This document shows, piece after piece, positions 6,752 through 13,119 of a DNA stretch of 13,119 nucleotides; position 1 is the stretch's first letter, and every line of letters starts with the position of its first letter. The notes beneath the pieces are model-generated. The model was given only the letters and a program-made list of their open reading frames with translations, did not search any database and was not told where the DNA came from. Source of the DNA: Bacteroidota bacterium (lineage in GTDB: Bacteria; Bacteroidota; Ignavibacteria; Kapaibacteriales; UBA2268); assembly GCA_017428585.1 (NCBI GenBank), contig JAFRQN010000297.1, forward strand, positions 1 through 13,119. Direction: 5' to 3'. The position numbers and the translations under genes are program-made.

Positions 6752-8398
6752 TTAAAAATCATTAAACCTAAAAATAATTCTTCCTATATTAATATTTTTA
6801 TTATCTCTTATTTGTAATGTATAGGAAAATTGCAAATTAAATCCACGTATTATTTCATAACCACTGCTTAATTCTATAGATAAAATCTTTTCTAAGTTGC
6901 CGTCTAAAAATTTGACAGTTTCGCTATCATCATTCCATCTTATTGTTTGTAAAGGATCGCCTCCTGCATTAAAAATCAAATTACCGTCGTCATCATATAT
7001 ATTATTGCCATGACGTGTATAATTAACAGCGATTTTTAAAGGATAACGTTGTCCATACCAAAATTGAAATAGAGCTGTTAGTCTATCAGAATTTGGTAAT
7101 ATCATAGAACTAAATAATAGAGAATCATTGGTACAGGAGTTTTGAATATTAAAATGTGAGTATGTATAAGGTTCTACTCTTGTATATTCTAATCCAAAAT
7201 CCATATTATATTTGGATGAATATAATCCAGCGATATTCCAAGCTGTTTTATTGCTCCAATAACCAGTTCCTATTTTTTCAATAATAATATCATCTAAAAA
7301 CCAGCTTGCTTTTAACTGAACGTTTTTAATAGGTCTAATTGTTCCACTTAATCCCATACCAGAATTATCTCTGTCGTGTTGTGAATGTTCTAAAGTTTTT
7401 AGAAAACTAAATGGATTTAAATATGCTAAATCAATATCTCTGCTATATATTACGTTTTCAAAGAAGTTAATTTCACCCCACTTAGGTCTCAATGAAAATG
7501 TATGCATAGCTAGATATTTAGACGGTATGATTGTTGTATATCCCATATCTGTAGTAATGGGAAAATTAATTAAACTATTATGACTAAATTTATATTCAAA
7601 ATTTGAAAATTTAGCACCTATTGTTATCGCATCAAATGCAGGTGATAAATCATTAATAAAGATACGTTGAGCAAGTCCACTGCCCTCAAGTCGTGTTTCT
7701 CGTCCTATGCTGGCATAAAACCAATCATAGGCAAAAGCAACATGTGATTCTGATATATCAGCATCACTATTAAGTTTTCTGAATTTATTATTATTAAAAT
7801 ATTTTTTATCTAATAAAGCTAAAGAATCATTTCCAATAAATTTTCTTGCATTTGTTATTTGTAAATAGTATCCGAAATAATTTGATATTGTTCCAAATAA
7901 ACGTCCGCCTAAAGTACCAATTAGTACATTTTCTTGATCTGTAAAGTTATTTATATAATCTAAACTTGCTAATGGATCAAAAGTAACAGAAGTATATTTT
8001 TCTAAGTCGTTTGATCGATATCTATAAATTGATTTTTCAGCATTAGAAAACATTTTATTTGACAACACTTGTGTTGAGTCACTTGAACTATAAAAAACAA
8101 CTGCTGTTTCAACTGTTTTTATTTCAAATTCAGCTTCAAATTTTTCTAATATATCTATTTCAGAGGTTGTAAGTTCTAATTCATGATTACGTATTATTGT
8201 TAAAGCTTCAATGATTTTTGACTTTTGCAAAGGTAACTGTGATAATGAAAAATGCTCAAGATAACCTTTAGTTTCCATACGTAATAAGAAATCATATACA
8301 GGATTAATAATAGGAGTATTCTCTACTTGGCATATAGAAATATTTGTAGTTAATAAAAAAATAATGCTTAGGTAACAAATAAAAATATTTATTTTCAT
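6752..8398 (-). CDS. Wzi-like outer-membrane beta-barrel protein
   Basis: This 548-aa protein is probably an outer-membrane barrel of the capsule-assembly Wzi type (Wzi helps anchor capsular polysaccharide at the cell surface). Residues 1-23 are a signal peptide (MKINIFICYLSIIFLLTTNI...). A small helical region follows (PVYDFLLRMETKGYLEHFSLSQLPLQKSKIIEAL, about 33-66), as in Bacteroidota Wzi-like proteins. From about 130 onward there are many alternating-residue strands, with the recognisable block LAYLNPFSFLKTLEHSQ... and FLDDIIIEKIG, and the protein ends in a strand closing with Phe (IIFRFNDF), usual for barrels inserted by BAM. It lies between an unknown 200-aa gene (22-nt gap) and DUF2461 (9-nt gap). 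No capsule biosynthesis genes are nearby, so a general surface-barrel role is the alternative. Confidence 0.62.
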   Translation of the reverse strand: MKINIFICYLSIIFLLTTNISICQVENTPIINPVYDFLLRMETKGYLEHFSLSQLPLQKSKIIEALTIIRNHELELTTSEIDILEKFEAEFEIKTVETAVVFYSSSDSTQVLSNKMFSNAEKSIYRYRSNDLEKYTSVTFDPLASLDYINNFTDQENVLIGTLGGRLFGTISNYFGYYLQITNARKFIGNDSLALLDKKYFNNNKFRKLNSDADISESHVAFAYDWFYASIGRETRLEGSGLAQRIFINDLSPAFDAITIGAKFSNFEYKFSHNSLINFPITTDMGYTTIIPSKYLAMHTFSLRPKWGEINFFENVIYSRDIDLAYLNPFSFLKTLEHSQHDRDNSGMGLSGTIRPIKNVQLKASWFLDDIIIEKIGTGYWSNKTAWNIAGLYSSKYNMDFGLEYTRVEPYTYSHFNIQNSCTNDSLLFSSMILPNSDRLTALFQFWYGQRYPLKIAVNYTRHGNNIYDDDGNLIFNAGGDPLQTIRWNDDSETVKFLDGNLEKILSIELSSGYEIIRGFNLQFSYTLQIRDNKNINIGRIIFRFNDF

Positions 8399-8420
8399 AT
8401 TAAATTGAAGTCTCTTCTTA

Positions 8421-9023
8421 TTAAAAATTTATAAAATTAGCAATATGTTCGGCTTTTGTTAGGTGTACTAAAGCATTATCTGCAACTAATACTTCAACTG
8501 CTTTTTTTGCATCATTTAATTCTATTTTATGTTTATATGCAAAATGCCAAATATCAATTGGATTTATAGATATTTCTAAAGCTAATAACTGTGCAATTGT
8601 AAGGTTTTTATTTTGTCTAAATAATTCACGTGCGGTTTCTATAACAATTTTTGATTCTTCATCTACCATTTGATGTTCTGTAAAATAATAATTATCATTA
8701 TTTATAAGATCACAAATTGGAAATCCACGTCCATCTTTGCTTAATAATAATGGTAATAAATCTATGCTAATTAAATATTCTTCAAACGGTGATTCTTCAT
8801 CTAACCATAAGTCATTCCAAACATCTAAATCGATTGTTTTCAACCATTCAAAAAAATCTATTTCAGGTGTTGGTAATTTTATCATCTGATGTCCAGAAAA
8901 TTCATTTATAATTGCATCAATATGTTCATTTTCTAGTGAAAATAGCAATTCGTCTGGAATATGGATATATTGATTTTTTTTTATAGAATCATAACAAATT
9001 GATATTATTTCTGATGATGTCAT
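8421..9023 (-). CDS. Hypothetical protein, 200 aa, unrecognised
   Basis: I do not recognise this family. It is an acidic, mostly helical-looking protein without signal peptide or membrane segment. A central part with Trp and acidic residues (FFEWLK, DVWNDLWLDEESPFEEYL, about 57-84) is followed by a C-terminal helical region (about 125-200: ETARELFRQ, LTIAQLLALEISINPIDIWHFAYKH, DAKKAVEVLVADNALVHLT). The spacing there is reminiscent of a winged-helix or adaptor module, though the evidence is weak. It is the first gene of the leftward cluster with the Wzi-like and DUF2461 genes, and divergent from the NlpC/P60 gene. The clean frame over 200 codons in a stretch otherwise lacking genes makes it very likely real. 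Confidence 0.72.
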   Translation of the reverse strand: MTSSEIISICYDSIKKNQYIHIPDELLFSLENEHIDAIINEFSGHQMIKLPTPEIDFFEWLKTIDLDVWNDLWLDEESPFEEYLISIDLLPLLLSKDGRGFPICDLINNDNYYFTEHQMVDEESKIVIETARELFRQNKNLTIAQLLALEISINPIDIWHFAYKHKIELNDAKKAVEVLVADNALVHLTKAEHIANFINF

Positions 9024-9270
9024 ATTAATTTTTTATTATAATTTATTGAAATTTTATATATAATATAGCAAAAAAAAACTAAAAATAATAATTTTTCTTT
9101 TTGTGATTAAATTAATGTGGAAAACTATTTTCTACTTAGAATTTTTTATTGCTGTTATTTTTCAAGTAATTACATTTTTTCATTTGTTTGTTTATCATAA
9201 AAACATTATATTGAATTATAAAAATTTTGAATTTTCTAAATTAATATGTGTAATAATTTTGACAGTTAGC
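9024..9270. other. Divergent intergenic region with long in-frame extension of the NlpC/P60 gene
   Basis: This 247-base stretch separates the divergent 200-aa hypothetical and NlpC/P60 genes. The NlpC frame stays open back to a GTG at 9103, but the translation of that part is an AT-driven Phe/Ile-rich string with no family character. TAATTTTG at 9254-9261 resembles a -7 box but would leave almost no leader, and its nearest TTG is 24 bases upstream. A run of nine A residues lies near 9070. Confidence 0.4.
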
Positions 9271-9954
9271 ATGAGATCTAAATCGAGAATAATATTAATT
9301 TTATTTTTTGTATGTTTTTTTATAGTTAGCCAATTTACTAATCTTGAAGCAGCAAATAAAAAGAGAAAAGTAAAGAAACATAAACATACAGCTACAAATG
9401 TTATTAAGGTTAGTAAAGAAACTTTGATGCAGCCATTATATGAGTATTTTCCTTTGTATGAACAGTGGGAGCGAGCAGAAGTCTATCCTTATAGCGATAT
9501 TGAATTTTTAAATAATTATGATAAAAGTTCTGTTTTTGAAGATTATTATTTAAGAATTAAATTGATGGATAGAATAAATGATTGGTTAGGTACAAGATAT
9601 AAGCGTCCAGGGCGTTCTCGTAATGGGGTGGATTGTTCTAATTTTGTGTCTATAATAATACAAGAAACATTAGGGAAAATTATAACAGCGGGTGCAGCAT
9701 CACAAGCAGAATTATTTAAACGAATTGATAGAATAGAAGATTTACAATTTGGAGATTTAATATTTTTTACAGGACAAAATAAACGTTCTAAAAGAATTGG
9801 GCATGTTGGTATATATATAAATAATGGTCTTTTTGCTCATTCTTCTACTCGTCGAGGTGTTGTCTATTCTCATATAACAGAAGGAAGTTATATACAAAGA
9901 TTCCGTTGTGGAGGAAGAATTCATAAAGAAGATCTTGTATTAATAAATAAATAG
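9271..9954 (+). CDS. Secreted NlpC/P60 peptidoglycan hydrolase
   Basis: NlpC/P60 cysteine peptidases cut peptide stems of peptidoglycan (typically the D-Glu-diamino acid bond). I chose the ATG at 9271 because it opens directly into a signal peptide (MRSKSRIILILFFVCFFIV... with cleavage near LEA-A), giving 228 aa. After a Lys/His-rich linker and a helical spacer comes the catalytic domain (about 100-228). It has Cys122 in GVDCSNFV, QFGDLIFF before the His, His178 in IGHVGIYI, and a third polar residue His190 in FAHSS. The domain begins with the family 'WLGTRYKRPGRSRNGVDC' block. It probably acts in the periplasm. The Fe-SOD gene follows after 28 nt. An in-frame GTG at 9103 would add 56 residues with no recognisable sense. 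Confidence 0.88.
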   Translation: MRSKSRIILILFFVCFFIVSQFTNLEAANKKRKVKKHKHTATNVIKVSKETLMQPLYEYFPLYEQWERAEVYPYSDIEFLNNYDKSSVFEDYYLRIKLMDRINDWLGTRYKRPGRSRNGVDCSNFVSIIIQETLGKIITAGAASQAELFKRIDRIEDLQFGDLIFFTGQNKRSKRIGHVGIYINNGLFAHSSTRRGVVYSHITEGSYIQRFRCGGRIHKEDLVLINK

Positions 9955-9982
9955 TTTTTTCTAATTTTAAATTTTTAATATT

Positions 9983-10555
9983 ATGAATTTTGAACTTTCA
10001 AAATTAAATTTTAATAAACAGGATTTGTTGCCTTATATGTCTGTAGAAACTATTGAATTTCATTATGGCAAGCATCATCAGACATATGTTACAAATTTAA
10101 ATAATCTTATAAAAGATACTGAATTTGAGAATAAATCTTTAGAAGAAATAATTGTAAATTCTAAAGGAGGTGTTTTTAATAATGCTGCTCAAGTATACAA
10201 TCATAACTTTTTTTGGAATTGTTTAACGAATGAAAAGAATAGTTTGCTTAATGGTAAAATATTGGAATTAATTAATCGAGATTTTAATTCCTTTGATGAA
10301 TTTAAGAACCAATTTTCGAATAGTGCTATAAGTTTATTTGGCTCAGGGTGGGTATGGCTGGTATTAAATAATAATAAATTAGAGATAAAACAATATAAAG
10401 ATGCCAATAATCCATTAACTGATAATTTAAAACCATTATTAACTATTGATGTATGGGAGCATGCATATTATATAGATTATAGAAATGCAAGAGCTAAATT
10501 TGTAGAAAATTTTTGGAATATTATAAATTGGAACTTTGTTAATTCCCATTTATAG
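9983..10555 (+). CDS. sodB: Superoxide dismutase, Fe-type of the Fe/Mn family
   Basis: Converts superoxide to oxygen and hydrogen peroxide in the cytoplasm; no signal peptide. The 190-aa length is normal. All four metal ligands are present: His27, His74, Asp156 and His160, with the signature DVWEHAYY at 156-163. Fe-type features are AAQVYNHNFFWNC (68-80, with the active-site Gln70), GSGWVWLV (120-127) and IDYRNARAKFVENFW near the end; the Mn-type Gln around residue 142 is absent. Sequence typing of the metal is suggestive only. It follows the NlpC/P60 gene after 28 nt and may share its transcript. No clear ribosome-binding site is seen. A bidirectional terminator follows. Confidence 0.95.
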   Translation: MNFELSKLNFNKQDLLPYMSVETIEFHYGKHHQTYVTNLNNLIKDTEFENKSLEEIIVNSKGGVFNNAAQVYNHNFFWNCLTNEKNSLLNGKILELINRDFNSFDEFKNQFSNSAISLFGSGWVWLVLNNNKLEIKQYKDANNPLTDNLKPLLTIDVWEHAYYIDYRNARAKFVENFWNIINWNFVNSHL

Positions 10556-10573
10556 TGTAATTGTTGGTTATAA

Positions 10574-10605
10574 TAAAAAAAGCAAACTAAGGTTTGCTTT
10601 TTTTT
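10574..10605. terminator. Bidirectional intrinsic terminator between sodB and M15 peptidase
   Basis: AAGCAAAC (10580-10587) pairs perfectly with GTTTGCTT (10592-10599) around a TAAG loop, with an A tract on the left and a T tract on the right. It lies between the convergent sodB and M15 genes and can serve both. Confidence 0.88.
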
Positions 10606-10625
10606 CTATATAAAGTTGTTATATG

Positions 10626-11246
10626 TTATTTTTTTTCAAAATGTTGATAATCCTTTATTGTTATCCAATCTCCACCCCAAGTCCATCCGCGGTCTTTTAG
10701 AAATTTTACTATTTCATGTGAAGAATATACTGTTCCTTTTTTCTTTTTTTTATATTTTGCACCAATAGGTGTGATTTTTTTTGAAGAGCTTACATATGGG
10801 TTTTGAAATGGATTTAAATCAAAAGCTAATCCATATGAATGATTTGAAAGTTTGTTTGTTCCTGCAACAACTCTATAATTAAAAGCAGAAGTATTGTTTT
10901 TAGCCATAGATAAACTATCGCTCCAATTATATTGTACTATAGGAATAACTTCTTTTACAGGAAATTTTAATTTTTTTATTAATTCAAAAACTTCCTTAAC
11001 ATCTTTAGATATGTCTTTATGAATAAGAATTTGTCCTTTATGTAATTTATTGTCAAATGAATAGTATTCTACATCGAGAAGACATAAATTGTTTATTATT
11101 GAATCTGGTGCATTTGTTCCTTTAATACTTTCCTCAAAAGTCATTTTAGAATCAATAATAATATCTTCGTTTTTACAAAATGTAGAATTTGGCATTAAAA
11201 AAATTATAGATATTAAAAGTAGTGTTATTAATTGTTTTGTTTTCAT
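10626..11246 (-). CDS. Secreted M15 family peptidoglycan peptidase (VanY/M15_4-like)
   Basis: M15 enzymes are zinc peptidases that trim peptidoglycan peptides (D-Ala-D-Ala carboxypeptidase or L-Ala-D-Glu endopeptidase types). I chose the ATG at 11246, which opens into a signal peptide (MKTKQLITLLLISIIFLMPNST...) and leaves 13 nt to the upstream permease gene; a start 12 codons earlier would overlap that gene. In the 206-aa product the zinc site is complete: SNHSYGLAFD (134-143) gives His136 and Asp143, and DYQHFE near the C-terminus gives His202, preceded by GWTWGGDW. These 'WGGDW...HFE' features favour the M15C/M15_4 subgroup. A Lys-rich loop after the Asp is encoded by A runs of 8 and 6. 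It is the last gene of the ribH cluster. Confidence 0.88.
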   Translation of the reverse strand: MKTKQLITLLLISIIFLMPNSTFCKNEDIIIDSKMTFEESIKGTNAPDSIINNLCLLDVEYYSFDNKLHKGQILIHKDISKDVKEVFELIKKLKFPVKEVIPIVQYNWSDSLSMAKNNTSAFNYRVVAGTNKLSNHSYGLAFDLNPFQNPYVSSSKKITPIGAKYKKKKKGTVYSSHEIVKFLKDRGWTWGGDWITIKDYQHFEKK

Positions 11247-11259
11247 AATTATAATTTTA

Positions 11260-12576
11260 TTATTTGTTATTTGTTTTTTCATCTTTTATGTCTGTTGTTA
11301 TTGCTTCTGTTGTATTATTTTGTACTATTAAATCCTTTTCTGATTCAATTTTAACTTTTTGATAAAATCTTTCTTTGATTTTTTCTTTTAAAATTAGAAC
11401 AATAATGGAAGTTATTGGTACAGCTATTAGCATTCCGAGAACTCCAAATAAAGATAGAAAAATAAAAACAGCAAGTATCATTAAAACAGGATGTAATCCA
11501 ACCTTATTGCCTGCTATAGTTGGTTCTAATAAGTAAGCATTTAAAAAATGAATACATAATATAGTAGTAATTAAGATAGTAATTTGGAATAATACATTTC
11601 CATCTTGTACAAATATTAATATTAAAGAGCCAATTATCATGCTAAACATTGATCCAAAGTATGGTATAGGATTAAGTAATCCTGCTATTAATGCTAATAG
11701 AACCCCATAAGGTAGGTCGAAAATAGAAAACGATATACTTCCTAAAATAAATACTATTGTTGATGTTGTTAGAATCCAACCTATATATGTACGAAGAATG
11801 TCGTCAAATCTTTCTAAATAATGATGTACAGTAGGATATTCTTCTTTTATCATCCAACTTATTTGTATTTTGAATTTTCCAAAATCTTTAAGAAAATAAA
11901 AAACTAAAATAGGGAAAATGATTAAACTAATAATATAATTTGCTATATTGGAAATACTTGAAAATATCTTTAATAATGATGAAAAAATAGTAGATAAAAT
12001 AGTTTCTATACGTGGTAGAATTTCATTAGTAATAGCTACCTCAATTGTGTTTGCAGGTAAGTTAAATTTCTCTAATAATTTAACAAAATCATCGCTTTGC
12101 AGGTATTGAGAAAATTGTTGTATATATAGTGTAGTATTTTTAAGTATAGTTTGTGATTGGTCAATGATAATTGGTATAATATATATACATCCTATAATAA
12201 CTATAACACTTGCAACAACTACAACAATTAAAGCTGATATCCATCTTTTTAATCCTTTTTTTTCTAACTTAGTTACTAAAGGATCTAAGAAATATCCAAC
12301 CAATATAGCTAGTATAAAAGGTGCTAATTGAGATCCCAGACCAAATAATATCCAACCTAAAAAAACAACTAATATGCAAATAAATATATTGTTAGCAATT
12401 TTGCTATTTTTTCTAAAAGGATATATAAAAAATAAAGCAATTAAACTCATTACTATTGAGTTTTGTACTATTCCAGTTTTTACAAGAAAAATAACAAAAC
12501 TAATAAAAGATAAACAACATGCAATTATTAGTTGTGTATTTTTATTAGATCTATTAGGTGGGATATTATTCATCAT
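11260..12576 (-). CDS. AI-2E family membrane permease
   Basis: This 438-aa inner-membrane protein belongs to the AI-2E transporter family (PF01594), named for autoinducer-2 export but with members acting as Na+/H+ antiporters or of unknown substrate. Hydrophobic segments lie at about 15-33, 39-53, 62-80, 82-97, 113-136, 206-229, 267-285, 289-322, 328-348 and 364-396. Family signatures are ILVGYFLDPLVTKLEKKG (91-108), NPIPYFG (302-308), EPTIAGNKVGLHP (351-363) and FGVLGMLIAVPITS (377-390). The soluble stretch 137-205 between transmembrane halves is typical. A charged tail of about 40 residues ends it. Two adjacent ATGs (12576 and 12573) are possible starts. It sits 34 nt after ribH. The substrate cannot be inferred; absence of luxS nearby makes an AI-2 role unsupported. 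Confidence 0.9.
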   Translation of the reverse strand: MMNNIPPNRSNKNTQLIIACCLSFISFVIFLVKTGIVQNSIVMSLIALFFIYPFRKNSKIANNIFICILVVFLGWILFGLGSQLAPFILAILVGYFLDPLVTKLEKKGLKRWISALIVVVVASVIVIIGCIYIIPIIIDQSQTILKNTTLYIQQFSQYLQSDDFVKLLEKFNLPANTIEVAITNEILPRIETILSTIFSSLLKIFSSISNIANYIISLIIFPILVFYFLKDFGKFKIQISWMIKEEYPTVHHYLERFDDILRTYIGWILTTSTIVFILGSISFSIFDLPYGVLLALIAGLLNPIPYFGSMFSMIIGSLILIFVQDGNVLFQITILITTILCIHFLNAYLLEPTIAGNKVGLHPVLMILAVFIFLSLFGVLGMLIAVPITSIIVLILKEKIKERFYQKVKIESEKDLIVQNNTTEAITTDIKDEKTNNK

Positions 12577-12610
12577 AAATCAATTTATATTATGAATTGT
12601 TTAAATATAA

Positions 12611-13090
12611 TTATTCATTATTACTTTCAATATTATTTAATAATGAAACCATTTCTAAAGCAGTAGTTGCAGCTTCAAATCCTTTATTACCTGCTTTTGT
12701 GCCAGCTCTTTCTATTGCCTGTTCTATGCTGTCTGTTGTTAATACCCCATATATGCAAGGAATACCTGTTTCTAATCCTACATTAGCTAATCCTTTTGTG
12801 AGTTCTGATGCAATAAAATCAAAATGAGGAGTAGCACCTCTAATTACTGCACCTATGCAAATAACAGCATCATATTTTTTTGTATTTGCAATTTTTTTTG
12901 CTGTTAATGGTATTTCAAAACCTCCTGGGCATTTAAAAATATTAATATTTTTTTCTGATACATTATGACGTTTTAATGCATCAACAGCACCATCTAATAA
13001 TTTAGAAACAATAAAATCATTCCAACGTGATGCAATTATAGCAAATTTTTTATTGGATATATTATAACATCCTTCTATAACCTTTATCAT
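12611..13090 (-). CDS. ribH: 6,7-dimethyl-8-ribityllumazine synthase
   Basis: Lumazine synthase condenses 5-amino-6-ribitylamino-uracil with dihydroxybutanone phosphate, the penultimate step of riboflavin synthesis. The 159-aa length is normal. Diagnostic motifs are SRWND at 21-25 (substrate-stacking Trp23), PGGFEIP at 55-61, CIGAVIRGATPHFD at 78-91 with catalytic His89, YGVLTTD at 114-120, and ERAGTKAGNKG at 127-137 with phosphate-binding Arg128 and Lys132. It probably assembles as an oligomeric shell or pentamer. The ATG at 13090 is preceded by AGAG close by. No FMN riboswitch is visible in the 29 upstream bases inside the window, which are too few to exclude one. It heads or continues a leftward run with the AI-2E permease and M15 peptidase. 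Confidence 0.97.
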   Translation of the reverse strand: MIKVIEGCYNISNKKFAIIASRWNDFIVSKLLDGAVDALKRHNVSEKNINIFKCPGGFEIPLTAKKIANTKKYDAVICIGAVIRGATPHFDFIASELTKGLANVGLETGIPCIYGVLTTDSIEQAIERAGTKAGNKGFEAATTALEMVSLLNNIESNNE

Positions 13091-13119
13091 ATCTCTATTA
13101 CTATATATTTAATAATTAA

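Noticed and set aside
9349..9384. KKRKV-like basic stretch in the NlpC/P60 protein, resembling a nuclear localisation signal
   Set aside because: It directly follows a bacterial signal peptide; a basic linker in an exported wall enzyme is a sufficient explanation.
10201..10407. 68-codon minus-strand open frame inside sodB
   Set aside because: Antisense to conserved SOD sequence with no independent support.
11089..11331. 80-codon plus-strand open frame over the M15/permease junction
   Set aside because: It is antisense to both genes and its Phe/Cys/Ile-rich translation is an artefact of AT-rich DNA.
12374..12827. Two plus-strand open frames antisense to the AI-2E permease and ribH
   Set aside because: Both lie against well-supported genes and have no recognisable content.
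1..13119. Mobile element, phage, CRISPR array or defence system
   Set aside because: No transposase, integrase, terminal repeats, spaced repeats or known defence genes were seen; the genes are mainly housekeeping or envelope functions with uniform base composition.

Overview
The window is strongly AT-rich chromosomal DNA from what looks like a member of the Bacteroidota/Chlorobiota (FCB) assemblage. Four signs point there: a secreted protein ending in a type IX secretion (Por) sorting domain; several TAnnTTTG-type promoter boxes, the -7 element of the Bacteroidota sigma factor; a YbeY whose third metal-site His is Asp, as I recall for Bacteroidota; and weak or absent Shine-Dalgarno sites at many genes. 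A DUF494/Smg homologue would fit the Chlorobi/Ignavibacteria/Kapabacteria side better than classical Bacteroidia, but I cannot place the organism more precisely. The standard bacterial code fits all genes.

Left part (1-2500): the 3' portion of parB (its 5' end lies off the window) runs rightward and meets a leftward cluster made of an unknown 148-aa protein, ybeY, a DUF494/Smg-family gene overlapping ybeY, and tRNA-Arg(CCT) only 5 nt after the DUF494 stop. Middle (2500-6000): a divergent intergenic region carries an inverted repeat, an 11-bp-period direct repeat and a TATATTTG box. It drives a secreted T9SS cargo protein followed after 3 nt by dnaB, the replicative helicase gene. A bidirectional terminator separates dnaB from a leftward tRNA-Asn(GTT) that has its own well-spaced promoter.

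Right part (6050-13119): a leftward three-gene cluster (unknown 200-aa protein, Wzi-like outer-membrane barrel protein, DUF2461 protein) diverges from a rightward pair (secreted NlpC/P60 hydrolase, Fe-type superoxide dismutase). That pair ends at a second bidirectional terminator, shared with a leftward cluster of ribH (lumazine synthase), an AI-2E-family membrane permease and a secreted M15 peptidase.

Most genes are housekeeping or envelope functions: chromosome segregation (ParB), replication (DnaB), rRNA maturation (YbeY), riboflavin synthesis (RibH), oxidative defence (SodB) and peptidoglycan/surface remodelling (NlpC/P60, M15, Wzi-like, T9SS cargo). I see no phage, transposon, CRISPR array or defence locus. 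The most interesting points are the coupling of dnaB to a secreted protein gene, the ybeY-DUF494-tRNA-Arg arrangement, and the two unrecognised proteins.
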